Assembly: GCF_905147365.1 (NCBI RefSeq)
Contig: NC_056419.1
Span: 6,207,501-6,271,500, forward strand
Source: Aricia agestis
Lineage: Eukaryota; Arthropoda; Insecta; Lepidoptera; Lycaenidae
Length of the DNA: 64,000 nucleotides
Reading direction: 5' to 3'
Below are positions 36,178-49,015 of this stretch, in pieces; within the stretch, counting starts at the first letter, position 1; each line of letters begins with the position of its first letter. Under the pieces are notes generated by a model. That model searched no databases. It was not told the DNA's origin and saw only the letters and a list, made by a program, of their open reading frames with translations. The position numbers were made by a program, and so were the translations under genes.

Positions 36178-36574
36178 TTAGGGTTCCGTACCCAAAGGGT
36201 AAAAACGGGACCCTGAGACTTCGATGTCTGTCCGTCTGTCCGTCTGTCTCCAGGCTCTAACTCAAAAACCGCTATAGCTAGAATTCTGAAATTTTCACAG
36301 ATTGTGTAGATCTGTTGCCGCTATAACAAAAAATACTAAAAACAAAATTAAATTAATATTTACGGAGGGCTCTCATACAACAAACATGATTTTTGACAAC
36401 AGGTAGGTAAGTGAATTTTTCTCAAAATAATTAATTGTATGTGTACTATAATATTAAAATAAAATACACAGTTAAAGGGGGCTCCCATACAAAAAAACAC
36501 AATTTTTGGCCTAATTTTGGTCTATAATGGAATGGAACCCTACGTGCGCGAGTCCGACTCGCACTTTGCCGATT
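36178..36574 (-). mobile_element. Repeat G, reverse copy without the TTAA MITE
   Basis: Starts TAGGGTTCCGTACCCAAAGG with a TGTCCGTC run and ends CGAGTCCGACTCGCACTTTG. It reads through the site where the copy at 26282 has its 616-bp insertion. Confidence 0.7.
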
Positions 36575-37478
36575 GTTTAATTTTTGTACAGGCAAAATCA
36601 TGACGATGGGGCATTCCGTATTTCTAATAGAAACACAGAAGTCAAAAGCAATTCTTTCAGCGCTAAAGCTTTCACATTAAAGTCTACAATATATTTTAAA
36701 GACACAATAGGTACACACCCTAAAGTTTTGTCTGTTTTTTTTTATTTGGGGCCGTCTATGGGCTCTGCGCCCATATCCTTTTTTTTTCTATCTTTGTATT
36801 GTTTTTCGCCCCAAGGATAATTGAAATACTATTATTAATTGTAATAATTGTAGTCCATCACGCCATGGACAATTTTTTATTTTTTTTATTTAATAACAGA
36901 ATATAATATATAATACTTATATATGTATTATCTATTATATTCTATTATATTATTAAATAAAAATAAAAAAAGAGCTTTGTATGTTTAAACACACTGAAAA
37001 TTGTGAGCCAAGCAAGGTTTCCCAATGTTAAAAGTCCTGCTTAAAAGTCTTAACCATATTTCACATTAAAAATGCCCAACTAAAGCAATAAATTAGAAGA
37101 ATTTTCCAATATTTGTCTTCACCAGTGTGGTTATCTTATGGAACATCTTTGCCCATAAATTCGTAATATTCTTGCATTTACTCTGAGGGTGGAACAGGGT
37201 AACTTCGTACCGAAATGAATATTTATAGGGAACAAGGAGAAACGTGGCATTTATGTAAAGTTGAATGTTCCTACTTATTGGTGGAATTACTCTCAGAACT
37301 TTGGAGGCCTATGTTTTTAATTAAATTCAAATTATAGTTAGATGATTCTATTCGGGATAGATGCAGGTTTTTGCAGATAATATGATTTATGTGTATTGTA
37401 TGTATATTGTATATTATGTTCAAAATAATTCAGGAATCCTTTAGTGTCTGTGATTTTTGAAAACGATTATTGTTAACG

Positions 37479-37592
37479 GTGCGTTTAGACTGATGTAGCG
37501 TTTGGGAAAGCGCTCGCGGTTCTGCACGTGTACGTGGGTTCACAAACGCGCGCAGAACATGCGAAAATTACGCGCACGTCTGAACCCACCCT
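37479..37592. mobile_element. Short MITE, GC-rich interior
   Basis: Imperfect ends GGTGCGTTTAGAC / GTCTGAACCCACC around a GC-rich core with ACAAACGCGCGCAGAACATG. Confidence 0.5.
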
Positions 37593-37980
37593 AAGGAATT
37601 AATTTTAGAAATAAAACCTAAAACGTTTATAGCATTAAGCAATGATACTAAAGTTAGCCACAGATCAAGCCACAAAATTGGTTGTTTTAATCTAGTCAGC
37701 ACAGTAACACAATAAAGTTCCATTATAAAATTACTGAATTAATAGCAATCAAATTACATCATTATATTAAATTAGTGTTATTGTTAAATTATAAATATTG
37801 TAAGTAGTCCATAATATTTAACATAATATTGATAGTTATTAAGAAGTTATTTTTGTAATTCTACCCAGGTTTCAAGACACACGACTCTACGCCTAATTGT
37901 AAATTATTCTTCTATGTACATATAAGGTTAGAAAGTAATATAAAAGTGCTTGACACATGAATTTTCTAATGAAAAAAATA

Positions 37981-38134
37981 AAGGCCCTCATATATGGAAA
38001 GGCCGGTCGATCCGGACTGTTGGCCGCCGACCTGACAGAAATCGGGCTCACACACAACTGCACATATAAACGAGTCCGGTCGTCCTGCGGTCATTCCGAT
38101 CGTTTAGATCGGCCTTTACGTGTAAGGAGGCCTT
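37981..38134. mobile_element. MITE M copy 1
   Basis: Ends AGGCCCTCATATATG and GTGTAAGGAGGCCT next to TTAA-like flanks; interior rich in GGTCG/CGACC and GATCGG motifs. Confidence 0.55.
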
Positions 38135-38434
38135 TAACTTTTAGTAGATAAGTGTTGTAACGATTTTTACTACATATCGGTTTGTGTTATTTCCATATTC
38201 ATTAACTATTTATACCTCACATTACTGCTGTATTTAAAATAAAATACCATACTATACAATAATTAACATGATTATTATGTACAACTTAATAATTAGTGTA
38301 ATCAAAATCACTTTCCTTATTTTGTATATTATTATTATGTATGGCGATTGAAATCCTCCTTTTTAAATATTTAAATGAGGTATGAGGTGAAAAAAATAAT
38401 GATCAAAAATCAATAAAAATACAGCTACGTAAAA

Positions 38435-38502
38435 GAACTCATATACGAAGAGGCCGATCACCGACCGACACGATTCGACTTCCCCGTATGAGCGATCCTT
38501 AA
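38435..38502. mobile_element. MITE M copy 2, short
   Basis: AACTCATATACGAAGAGGCC to CCGTATGAGCGATCC, right flank TTAA. Confidence 0.45.
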
Positions 38503-38687
38503 CAATAATAATATGCATGAAATTACTATTTACTTGTATATTAATTAAGTATATAATATTTTATTACTGATGTAATTAAGTATTCGTTTGTACTCCCATG
38601 AAACATTTTCTAAGATCACGAATTTTGAGAATTATAACTCTAAGATATAAAATCTAGGCAATATCATTAAGTCAAACAATAACCCCG

Positions 38688-38878
38688 TTAGCAATAAAAA
38701 GATCCAACCGTAAAAATTATGTCTTAAGACCCCCATATACAGAGAGGTCAATCGTTCGGATCGAACTGATCGCCTGAACAGGTCGGTCTGCGATCAGTCC
38801 GACCGTCACAATCGCCCTCCGCGTATGTGGCGACCTTAAGTAAAATATCTGTTTGCGCGGTGGATCTTTTTATGACTA
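38688..38878. mobile_element. MITE Q copy carrying a nested MITE M
   Basis: Outer ends TTAGCAATAAAAAGATCC and GGATCTTTTTATGACTAC match MITE Q at 7124. Inside it, MITE M lies at about 38732-38835 between two TTAA sites. Confidence 0.55.
38732..38835. mobile_element. MITE M copy 3, TTAA-flanked, nested in Q
   Basis: GACCCCCATATACAGAGAGG to GTATGTGGCGACC with TTAA directly on each side. Interior GATCGAACTGATCG and CGATCAGTCCGACCG. Confidence 0.55.
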
Positions 38879-39192
38879 CTAGATGGATATAATCTAATTA
38901 ACGTAACTAATTATTATACCTAACGCCTATTCCACATTTGTTGAAGTTTTGACTTGTTCATCATGTTAGTATAACAATCATCACCTCATATGTACCTAAA
39001 CCACTAATGTAAGGTACTTATTTGTTAATGTTTATAAATTCCATTCGACAATTTTGTATGATTTCCAATAAAGTTATATTATAATTATTTTTGTCAACTT
39101 TATTTATCACTATAACAATGTAAAAAAAACATAAAAGAGGCAAACCATGGCTGCACCCGGTGGAGTTACAAGTGCATCGGGTAAATTCCCAG

Positions 39193-39236
39193 GTTGTCAT
39201 GACAACGATGTCATTAGGTAATTTTTTGTGACGTCA
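39193..39236. promoter_or_regulatory. RFX X-box-like palindrome plus CRE
   Basis: GTTGTCATGACAAC (39193-39206) is a perfect palindrome matching the RFX X-box pattern. TGACGTCA (39229-39236) is the full CREB/ATF site. The two are 22 bases apart in a stretch with no recognised repeat. Function is inferred from motif identity only. Confidence 0.35.
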
Positions 39237-40030
39237 ACTGGATCCTAATTGGACGGAACTTTTTATTTGGAACCGCCACAGAGGCACAAGTTCGGAACGA
39301 ATTGATCTACGTGTCTTGTATTACAGTAGCTTTAAATCGATGCCGAGGACGATATTATGCAACCGTACGAAAGAAAAGTTTTAATATCTTTGTTAAAATT
39401 AAAAAAAAAAATAACTTTATCAGGTAGAACCGTAGACGGCAAAAATGGCATCCAATTTGATAATAAAATGCAAAAAAGAAAATACTAAAGCGTATAGCAA
39501 TGCATAATACTTAATTAAATGTTTATTCACTTACAATCATCAACTCTTTGCCATTAATATGCCAGTTATTACAGTAAGGTAAAGTACACCCACAAATAAC
39601 ACTAGTAATATGGGGGAATAAGATTTATAAGTACGGAAAGTTGATGTGAACTCCCCTGCTGGCATCGCGCCAACGTCTGAAGATGTATTGAGGCGCTGTC
39701 CATTTCAACGAACCTCTTTCGTTAACTTGGCGTCCTGTCGTTTTCGGAGCCTTAATGAAATTAGGCTCGATGGCCATTTACCAAATGCCTGTCTACTAAG
39801 GTTAGTTCACTTTGGTTGTTTTTTTAGAAATATAAATGCAAAAATTGGTGATAATTTCTAAGAGCCATTGAAGGTATTCCGAAACTGTCAATATTTATCC
39901 TTAATTTTTGTAGACCATTATTTTGGTACCTAACATAAAAATTAAGATTTCAATTGTTAGCAACAGATTTATAGGGTTTTACCTTGACAACTACCAACAC
40001 CATGAATGAAAAGTCAAAACAAAAAGAGGG

Positions 40031-40217
40031 TACACATTTAGCAATTCTCCTCAATCAATTCAGCAAATGAATTGTCAAAATTGTCAAAATGACGAATGAC
40101 AAATAAGTACGAATTATTAGACATGAATTGCAAGCAGAGTGACCATTTGCGATTTAAAAAAAAACAACATATTATGATTCATAATTTGATCTCCAAAGCG
40201 ACAATTTTAGTCCCGCA
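40031..40217. mobile_element. MITE N copy 2, diverged
   Basis: ACATTTAGCAATTC, CAGCAAATGAATTGTCAAAA and AAAGCGACAATTTTAGTCCC align to 6510-6681. Confidence 0.55.
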
Positions 40218-42238
40218 GGCATAATATTATTATTTCTACTTTGGTTCTTGCCACAGAAATGCATAACGCATGTCATTCGTAACCGTCATGGTCACGAACC
40301 GTATTGAAACGTCGCACCTGAGTTCGGGAATTGCAGTCGGAAGCATCATTCCGAATGTTAACAAGGACGCAAGGACGGCTTATACGATTTTTTGTTGATT
40401 AGATTAGTAATGTGGGAAAGGTATAAATGACTTGCACCTAATTTGGAACTAAAAGTGAAACCCACCTGCTTCGGGAATCGGGGGTACCCAACTGGGTATA
40501 TCTCAGTACCTATCTATTTCACAATGTTATGATACATTATACACCTCAAACTAAAATTGGATCAGAAGTTTTAACTATTTGAATGCGCCAAAAAAATAAA
40601 CATACATACATACACATGAAAGCAAAATCCTTCTTCGAATGTAATCGCAAAGCCGTAATAAAAGGTACTTATCATAATATTTGCTCCCACTCTATGGTTG
40701 TATTAACTTGCATCCAGTAAAATACTCGTCAAATAATCCAACGAAATACAACAAAATACTCAGAGCTAAAATTACTGAATGTCTTGCCTGTTCTGAATGT
40801 ACGTCATATGTAGATAATCAATATCAATGTCCGATGCGGGTAAATTTCTAGCAGAATAAAGAAATATAAAAAGCATCCACAAAATAAGAACAAACCATAA
40901 GGAAGATCCAATGAACCTTATAGAAGAAAAGCTGTAATGAAGATACATCAGGAACTCTCCGAGAATGTAAGCAAATATCAACGTATTGGTTTATCTGAAC
41001 GACTAATCAAGGCTTCACGAAGTTATTACAACTTCCTATGTTAAGTGTACCTAATAAGCTTGTTAATAATGAACATGTAAAGGAAGGGAAATGTTTGCCG
41101 GGAGTGATTACATGGGACTTCTTGGTTAAATATTTGTTTGTCGAGATGGTCGCACCAGGAAAATGATTATTTTGAGGTATTTACCCCAGTGTTATGTTAT
41201 GTTCTTGAAGCCTAATGTGTGTATTTGGCACAGTCTAAAGTCTAAATCCTAAACAGCCTATCGCATTCGATGAGAAGTCATTACTAAATTCGTCTCATTC
41301 GAGATTAATTGTAAGAATGAAAAACGTGCAGAATATTTTTAAATTAAAAAAAAAAGAAACTCAAAAATGTTTATTATAGTTTTGAGGCTTAGAATTTCTA
41401 TTAAGAATTTATGTAATAACAAATTGGGATTAGTTTTTAAAATAATTAATTGAAACTTTACAAAACCGTAGTAGACTGTAGACCGCACCAACATAAATAA
41501 TATTAGGTGTAATGAGATTTGAGCCAGTGAAAGGCTTGAATTTTTTTAGCTTAGTTAGGTGTCGATAACTTTCGATGATTTTTTTATCAAAACAATCACT
41601 ATAATTACTAATTTTAAAAATTATTATTTGAAAATGTATTGGTCCAAACTCCAAAAGGTTATACTTTGACGTTTTTTTTGGCGTAACTAAAAAACAACGC
41701 TCTTTTGCTATTCGATGGGATCCGAACTAAATGAAAGCTGTATTGCGATTTGCTACTCAGTAAACACCCTTAAAATAATTATTTTAAAATAATTGTTTAA
41801 AACCCACAAAGGGGTCTTATTAACGCAAAACATGAGTACTCTTATTGAGATCGTATTTCTCAAGATGTTACGCTAATGAGTAAATATTATGATGCTTTAT
41901 TATTGTTCTCGTGTTTAAATTAATAAATTAATGTACTACGAGTATCAGAGAAGTTGATTCTTAGGCAGATGGGGGACCTACGATGTTTGGTCGCGTTATG
42001 ACAAGACCAGCCGACAGGTCACAATAATTAACATTGAATTTACATGATCCGACCAAGACGTTGGTCAGTCAACTGCCTAGGAAACAAATTCTGGTACCTA
42101 CTTTCCAGTACTTTCCACAGAAATGGTACTTTCCAGTACAATTTTATGTAAAATTCAAAATAATAGACTGGTTGTTAAAAGTACTATAGTTATACGTTTC
42201 ACCATAGACGAATTATGTTTCACTGAGATACCACGACG

Positions 42239-42423
42239 GTGCAACCCAGTCACTGCCAGATTCGATCGGACTGACCGCAGGCCGATCCGACCAAACTCTT
42301 GCAAATGCAGACATGGTTAACGCACAAATCACAATACGAGTAGGTACGGTATTAGTTCGACCTGCAAATTGCGATCAGTCTGACTTAATTCGATTAGTCT
42401 CTTCGTGTATGTGGGCCTTTACG
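42239..42423. repeat. MITE M-related sequence
   Basis: GATCGGACTGACCGCAGGCC, GCGATCAGTCTGACTTAATT and a CGTGTATGTGGGCCTTTA end match the M family; the left end is uncertain. Confidence 0.4.
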
Positions 42424-43369
42424 AGTATGTCAAGTAGCGTACTTTTAGTTTTAGAACATCAATCATAAACTCTTTTGTATGAACAAGCAAAAAAGCTATT
42501 GTACTCTGTATTTATAGCTACCATCGAATTGTCTAATTGTTTACTAAGGCAAAGCAAACAGAATGCGGTGGCATTATTTCCAATAGTCTCTATCTCGTGG
42601 AAATACAGTTCAAATTCCACAGACACACTTGACTATTGTCGGATTTATTTACACTCGTATTGACTTTGCCGTGAGAGTTTCGACCTAACACTGGTAGGTC
42701 CGATAGATCAAACATGTCATACTACTGTTAAAACCAACGATTTATGTAAATGATAGGCATCCGGTAGCTATCATGGTGATGCTAGGTGGAAAAATATTCA
42801 ACATTTTTTATTGAATTTTGCATATACTATAATTCGACTATTTTAATTCAATATTAACATTGAATGCTGGTCAAAGTTGCAATAATAATGCAACTTTTCC
42901 CCGCATTGGGCTAGGTCCAAACTAACGATATTTAATTAGAACATCGCTTTGTGCGTGGATGTAAACGGATTGCAGCGTACAATTAATAATGAAAGCAATG
43001 CTTTGAAATTGTAAAATAATTTGGGTACTTACTAATACTAGGTTGCATGCTGAGAAGAATGGTAATTGTCCTATAATCCGTCAAGTGCGTTAAAGTTCAA
43101 ATACAATATTACTATGTGTTTTTAGATAAATAATTATAAAATAATTTTATTAAAAAAAACAGCTAATAGATACTAAACTACTTATTAGTTAAAGTACCAG
43201 CTAGTCAAATTGTATTCGATATTTTCGACAGGTACCTACGCTAGAAAGAAAGATTGTATAGCATTTCACAAAAGGAATAATTACAAGCGCCAAGTCGCAA
43301 TAATAATATGTCGAGACTCGAGTCTTATACATTTTGAATTCTACCATACCTAGCTGACTTGCTGTTATA

Positions 43370-43805
43370 GTCAGGGATCCCTAGAACATTTTTTTTTATT
43401 ACTTACAAGCAATTTTTTTGTGAGTAGCTTCGTTTTGACAACACAAACAACATTTTTATCTGCAAAAAATCTTGAAAGTGGTGGATAACACTTAACAGAG
43501 ATAGAAAGAATTTCATACTTTGATTTGATGGTCCTAAAATATTGACTGTTCTTTTTGTAACCAGCTGATTTTTTGTATTTTGATAGGTTAATAGTTATTT
43601 AATTTAAGAGTAACATTGTCCTACAAATAGAATAATCCATATTTTAGGACCATCAAGTCAAAGTATGAAATCCTTTCTATCTCTGTTAGCTACAACTTTC
43701 GATATTTTTCGCAAATAAAAATGTTGTTCGTCTTATCAAAATGAAGCTACTCACAAAAAATTAGCTTGATAGTAATAAAAAAAATTGTTCTAGGGCTCCC
43801 GTACT
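43370..43805. mobile_element. Large foldback element, arms about 170 bp
   Basis: Left arm 43370-43553 and right arm about 43633-43805 are imperfect complements (e.g. GATGGTCCTAAAATAT / ATATTTTAGGACCATC; TTTTTTGTGAGTAGCTTC and its complement). A loop of about 80 bases lies between. Confidence 0.7.
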
Positions 43806-43999
43806 ATTAAAATTGTCGAATACATGGAATAAAATGAAAGTTGGTTCCTACGCAGATACATTCTATTTATCCTTACGATTGAGTACTCATCAAACTATTA
43901 ATAGCTTTCAATACGAATAATGTGGGATTAGCAGTTACGATACAAAACATCGCAAATCTTGCTTATAGGCGGATTATGACGTATCTGACACTAATCCCG

Positions 44000-45479
44000 T
44001 TTTTATATCCTCGATACGCCTACGATCGTATCTTCAATATTTACGATGTTTTAACTGACTACCGATTCTCTTCGTTATGACATATAAATTTTAAATTTAT
44101 TAACTGTTTTACGCCGCTTTACTTTATATTATCATCGTAATTTTTTTCTCTGTACGTTATATCGTAAATTAAATATGACGTGTCTGTAAAATAAAGTCGT
44201 TAAAATTTTATAACGTTTTAAGCAATGCTATAAGCTATCAAACTCATTTTTTCCCGAAATTATATTCGTATTAAAAGTAACATGTTTATAAATCATAAAT
44301 CTTGTTAAAAGTAACTTACGATAAATAAATACGAATATTCAATACAGGAATACATAAATTTTAGACCCAATTTAAAATAACATTTTGTTTGATTGACGTG
44401 CTCTTAAAAAGTTATTAAAATACGGCGATTTCAAGAATAAAAACTCTTTATCGCATAAGAAAACTTTGAATTGTGGCCTGTTTTGACGAATATTGACCTT
44501 TAACTTTCGAAATTTATTAGGCTAGTCTCTAAAATGGGTTTCAAAATATTATCGTCATTTAGAATTTCGAAAACAAAGTTCCAATTTTAAAAGTGGAAAA
44601 TTAAAGGTGGGTTTTCCGCAGACCTTAGATATTTCACAGAGGAATATTTTAATGATGCGTCTTTATTGGTGCTTCAACAAGCTTCGAGACTAAAAGGATA
44701 CTAGTTTTTCTGCAAGATTACGTTGCTCAGGCTTTTGACAAAACTCTAGAGAAATAACTAGATTGACTATTGAGTATTGATATTATTTTGTGCCGATCTA
44801 TTTCCTTTTCCTTGCTGGCTTTGTCAGCATGTTACTAATTCGATTAATAAAAATTAATGTATTTTTCTTTACATGATTGCCGTTGTGCGATACCTATACC
44901 CATCATAATAGATCGCTATTATACAACTTTAAGAAAATGGAAAGACGCATATTAATGGTATAAACTTAACGGGAGCTCTTAAAGTCTTTTAAGATGAAGA
45001 TTTTGACATATTATTAGCCTTATACTTTTTCTGTCGAACTCTAACTAAAGTAAACTAATCAATAATCATATTATAGAATGGCATGTATTTAAATCAATAT
45101 CTGTATATTCCCTCTTCTCGATCAAAATATTTGAAAGTTTCACCAAAAATACTGACTTGCACACTAATTATGCACCCTAAATAATGCGAATTCAGCATAC
45201 TATTTAAAGTAATTTGCGAAACTGTTTTACTGAATAACTATTATTAAAATAGTATATCTAACAATTCCTTAGTTCAACAAAAATACTACAACTTTTTAAA
45301 GGAAAACCATCACCTAAATTACTTTTAGGAACACCATATTTTATTCTAAATAAAACCCAATTTAATCTGTTATCTTCATATAATTAAGAACACATAAAAA
45401 TCATCAAGTGCTAATTTAACATGGACTAAACTTTGGCATAGTGAATGGTAACTCAGTTTATAAACAATAATAAAAAACA
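44000..45479. other. AT-rich DNA, no gene or repeat recognised
   Basis: Continuous AT-rich sequence with stops in all frames. Confidence 0.55.
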
Positions 45480-45540
45480 ATCAGCAAATAGCGAGTCGGA
45501 TTCGCGCACAAAGGGTTCCTTACCGATATATTGCAAAATA
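45480..45540 (+). repeat. Repeat G fragment
   Basis: AGCGAGTCGGATTCGCGCAC followed by AAAGGGTTCCTTACCG matches the G start at 26282. Confidence 0.5.
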
Positions 45541-45544
45541 ATTA

Positions 45545-46000
45545 AGCCTCCGGCTTAGGAATTGCACTCTAGGGGTTGACAAGCTACTAAAGAAAAAAAA
45601 AGAAAAACACAACTGGCTTCAATTATGAGCCTAACGGAGCCCCGCTACGCGGGGCTACTACTACGCTGCGCTACGCGACTCTCCCGCCTTAGCCATCAAA
45701 CCTAACCCAATCAAGTCGTATTGGGCCAACATTGCTATTAATTATTTAAGAATCATAAATAAATTTATCAACCCATACAATTACAATACAGTAGTGAATT
45801 TTGATAATTTTTATCAAGAAACCTTGAATTATATAGTTTTGGAATAATAAAATCTTTCACCATATCTCATCATAATTACCAAAAATATTTGTCGGTAACA
45901 CAGAAATATATCAAGATATATCTGTGGTCGCTAAAGAGTAAAGAGCGAGCGCAAAGGAGTGAGTGCGGCGTTGGGTGAGGAGGCCCCAACATGTTTTTCA
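45545..46000. repeat. Possible repeat with GCCCCGCTACGCGGGGC hairpin
   Basis: A GC-rich hairpin at 45639-45655 and CTACGCTGCGCTACGC after it, then AT-rich DNA, then GAGCGAGCGCAAAGGAGTGA near 45945. I think this is a lepidopteran repeat, but only one copy is here and its limits are not visible. Confidence 0.35.
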
Positions 46001-46004
46001 GTAA

Positions 46005-47295
46005 AACAGAGAAACAAAAAGAAAATAAAGGTAGGTTAAAAATATTTTAGTTGCACGATTTGTCAATTTGTAGACTTGTTTTGATAATAGAAATTGATTT
46101 TATTGTGGTGCACCTTTCGATATCGTTTTTAGAAATTCCGTTGTAAGATTGTCCAATTTAGAGTGCAAGTTAGTATTTTTGATAAACAATTTAAATTTTA
46201 GTTTTACAAATAATATATCCGATGTATGAACCATATTTTTGGTGTGAATTCGGTTATAAAGGTCGTCTCGTTTTGTATGATGTTTAAGTTTTTTTTTTAA
46301 GGACATGTTCAGTTAATCAATTGTTTTTTTTTTGATCAGCATTAGTTTTTCTGGTATGCATTCAGTTAATTAGCGGAGTTAAGGTAGTGTGCTGAAATAT
46401 TATTCTGATGTGCATTTAATAATATCCCTTATGAAATGTACAACTTTTCAAGCCCTTTAATTTGATATGTCTCAAAGTACATTACTGGGTAAACTATGCC
46501 CCTCCTTTTTCTCTGAATACAGCAGTAAGAGGGAGTTCACATTGCTCGACAATGCACGTTGCTTCGCTTCTCTTCTCGTTTTAAAGCAATATTATACGCA
46601 GCAATGAATCCCAAATTAAAGTCACATTTCCTTACACAAACAGAAATTACGAGTGTCAAGTGCACGTAATAAAGTAAGTAGACTTACGAGCTTATTTGAA
46701 AAGGCAATTAATATACAATACCATTTACGCCGGGCTTACACTAACAAACTCTCTTGATACTTTGCCATAATAGGCGAACTAGACAGCAAACGCTAGCAGC
46801 ACGTGACAATACGGTCAGCAGCAAATATAACTATTTTGCGAAAATACTGATAATAATTAATCAATAATAATAATAATTTTTAATCAGTGGTCTAATAGCT
46901 AGATAGTTAAAGTTGTAGGTACTTATTATCTATTCTGTGGTTAAAGCTCGGTCGTTTATTCGATTCTTGCGTTAATTAAAAATTGGAATCACCAAAAATG
47001 TTGTACCTATTCAAGTCTGTGAGTTAGGTTACATAACAAGGCAGGCTAATCACTTGATTGTTTGATATGAAAAATTTCAATCGTCAAATGGACATGTTAT
47101 TACTTAGATATCCTACGTCACGTAGTCTATAATTTTCACTGTATTATGAAAGTAAGGAAATAGTGTCGTAGTGTAATGCTTACACTCTTGTATACTGTAA
47201 AATTACTCCTGCTTAGCTGGCTAGGTTTAGATGAAACGATATTATATTGAATGTACTGTCACTTCTTGGTGGAAATTCATCTTCAATTAAATAAT
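46005..47295. other. AT-rich DNA, no gene seen
   Basis: A Lys-rich 68-codon minus-strand frame at 46100-46306 has no recognisable family and no start context worth noting. Confidence 0.45.
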
Positions 47296-47299
47296 TATA

Positions 47300-47400
47300 C
47301 ACTTTCCTTGCACTTATTCCACTTTATTTTAATACATTTATTACAAAATTGTTAAATACACGACCGGTTTCGAAAAAATCATCATCAGGTGTACGGTGTG
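47300..47400. repeat. Fragment with CGACCGGTTTCGA motif
   Basis: TACACGACCGGTTTCGAAAA and ATCATCATCAGG. I recall this combination from insect interspersed repeats; family uncertain. Confidence 0.3.
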
Positions 47401-47515
47401 TTAGATGAAACGGCCTATCGATTTGCGCCAAAATTCGTTGAATTCATATAGTTCTGCGATAGATAGGAAATATCTTTTGAATTTTTTTTCTCAAATTATA
47501 ATATACTAGCTATTT

Positions 47516-47700
47516 GACCGAGCTTTGCTCGGTATTCGATAAAACACGAATAAAATGACATTTTATAAAAATGATTCCTAGCTAGATCGATTTATCGCCC
47601 CCGAAACCCCCTATATACTAAATTTCATGAAAATCGTTGGAGCCGATTCCGAGATTCCAATTAAGTATATATTATATTATACATATACGAGTACAAGAAT
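47516..47700 (-). mobile_element. Helitron-like element D, reverse
   Basis: CTAG at 47516-47519, hairpin GACCGAGCTTTGCTCGGT, then the same body as 10790-10965. Confidence 0.6.
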
Positions 47701-47799
47701 TGCTCGTTTAAAGATATAAGATAAAAGTATTGGTTCAGTGCTTTACACATGAAGAGGTTACAAGCATACAGACACACTTTTGAATCATGTCACTTCTTT

Positions 47800-48170
47800 A
47801 GAATTATAAACGAAGTATTTATGCAATTGACTGTACCCATTGCCACCAGCTGATGCCGGTGCATGGCATTGTCGGCCGCCGCCTCTGCATTCAACGCATA
47901 ATCAGCAGATAAATCACTTTTGAACTAACCGCGTTTGTGCACTGTGCCTCACCGTACTAAATTTTTATTATCATGCTTTATGTTCGTAATTTTTTTATTT
48001 ATTTTTTGAACCTCAATTTCAATTAGAAATAAGCTAATCTATCAAAATAATCCTCTTCTAATTTTAGTTTTTTTCTGCCTAAATTATTTTATAGAATTTA
48101 AAGTAAATCTTGCGCCCAAAGTTTATGTCAACTTTATATACTTACCAATTATATTTACACAATAAAGGCT
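47800..48170. other. GC-richer islet then AT-rich DNA
   Basis: 47830-47935 (ACCAGCTGATGCCGG, GTCGGCCGCCGCCTCTGC) stands out in composition and has a CAGCTG E-box. No open frame of note. It could be a conserved non-coding element. Confidence 0.35.
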
Positions 48171-48177
48171 AACTCAC

Positions 48178-48470
48178 GAAATACCACGTTCTTAGAGAAA
48201 ACCGGCGTAAACAGCGCTTGCGCTGTGTTTTGCCGAGTGAGTGAGTTTACCGGAGGCCCAATCCCCTACCCTATTCCCTTCCTTACCCTCCCCTATTCCC
48301 TTCCTTTCCCATCCCTACCCTCCCCTATTACCCTATTCCCTCTTAAAAGGCCGGCAACGCACCTGCAGCTCTTCTGATGCTGCGAGTGTGCATAGGCGAC
48401 GGAAGTTGCTTTCCATCAGGTGACCCGTTTGCTCGTTTGCCCCCTTATTTCATAAAAAAAATATTTTTTT
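48178..48470 (+). mobile_element. SINE A copy, 5' truncated
   Basis: Starts at CGAAATACCACG and lacks the first 50 or so bases of the head. The rest runs to an A-run at about 48470. The truncation is typical of LINE-driven reverse transcription. Confidence 0.75.
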
Positions 48471-48936
48471 TGACCATCACCATAATCCATTCTAAAACCA
48501 AACAAGGATTTTTATTGCAACTAGGTGCAACAGGAAATACTTACAATAAACATGTAGGCAGTAGACAGTAGTTGGAAGCGGCTGTACACTTTGAACTTTA
48601 TTGGTAGGCAATAAGGTTGAAAATTGTTACCACAATTTACGTTCAATGAGCTGCAAGCGTAGTGTTAAGCACGCAGTATTTCATACTAGTCCTTATTGGG
48701 AACTGATCCTGAAGTTTCTATTGCGAACCTGACTCTCTACTAATAGTGTATAAATATGCAACAAAACCTACTACGTATAGAAATAGAGCAAATCTGATAG
48801 CATCATTTTTAATAAAATCAAAACAACAATATAAAGCAGTCTTGCCACATTGGGCTGTGATGATGGACCAATACAAACGATCACTAACATGTAGAAATTG
48901 TAGATTCAGTCGTTCTACACGTTCATATTACACGAG

Positions 48937-48962
48937 CAATCATGATACATGTATCATGATTG
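48937..48962. repeat. Perfect 26-bp palindrome
   Basis: Exact reverse complement of itself, centred on ACATGT, no loop. Confidence 0.93.
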
Positions 48963-48994
48963 TTGATCTGATCGGACATGTCCGATCAGATCAA
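48963..48994. repeat. Perfect 32-bp palindrome
   Basis: Exact reverse complement of itself, centred on ACATGT, beginning the base after the first palindrome ends. Confidence 0.93.
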
Positions 48995-49015
48995 CGAATA
49001 AAAACATTAGATACT

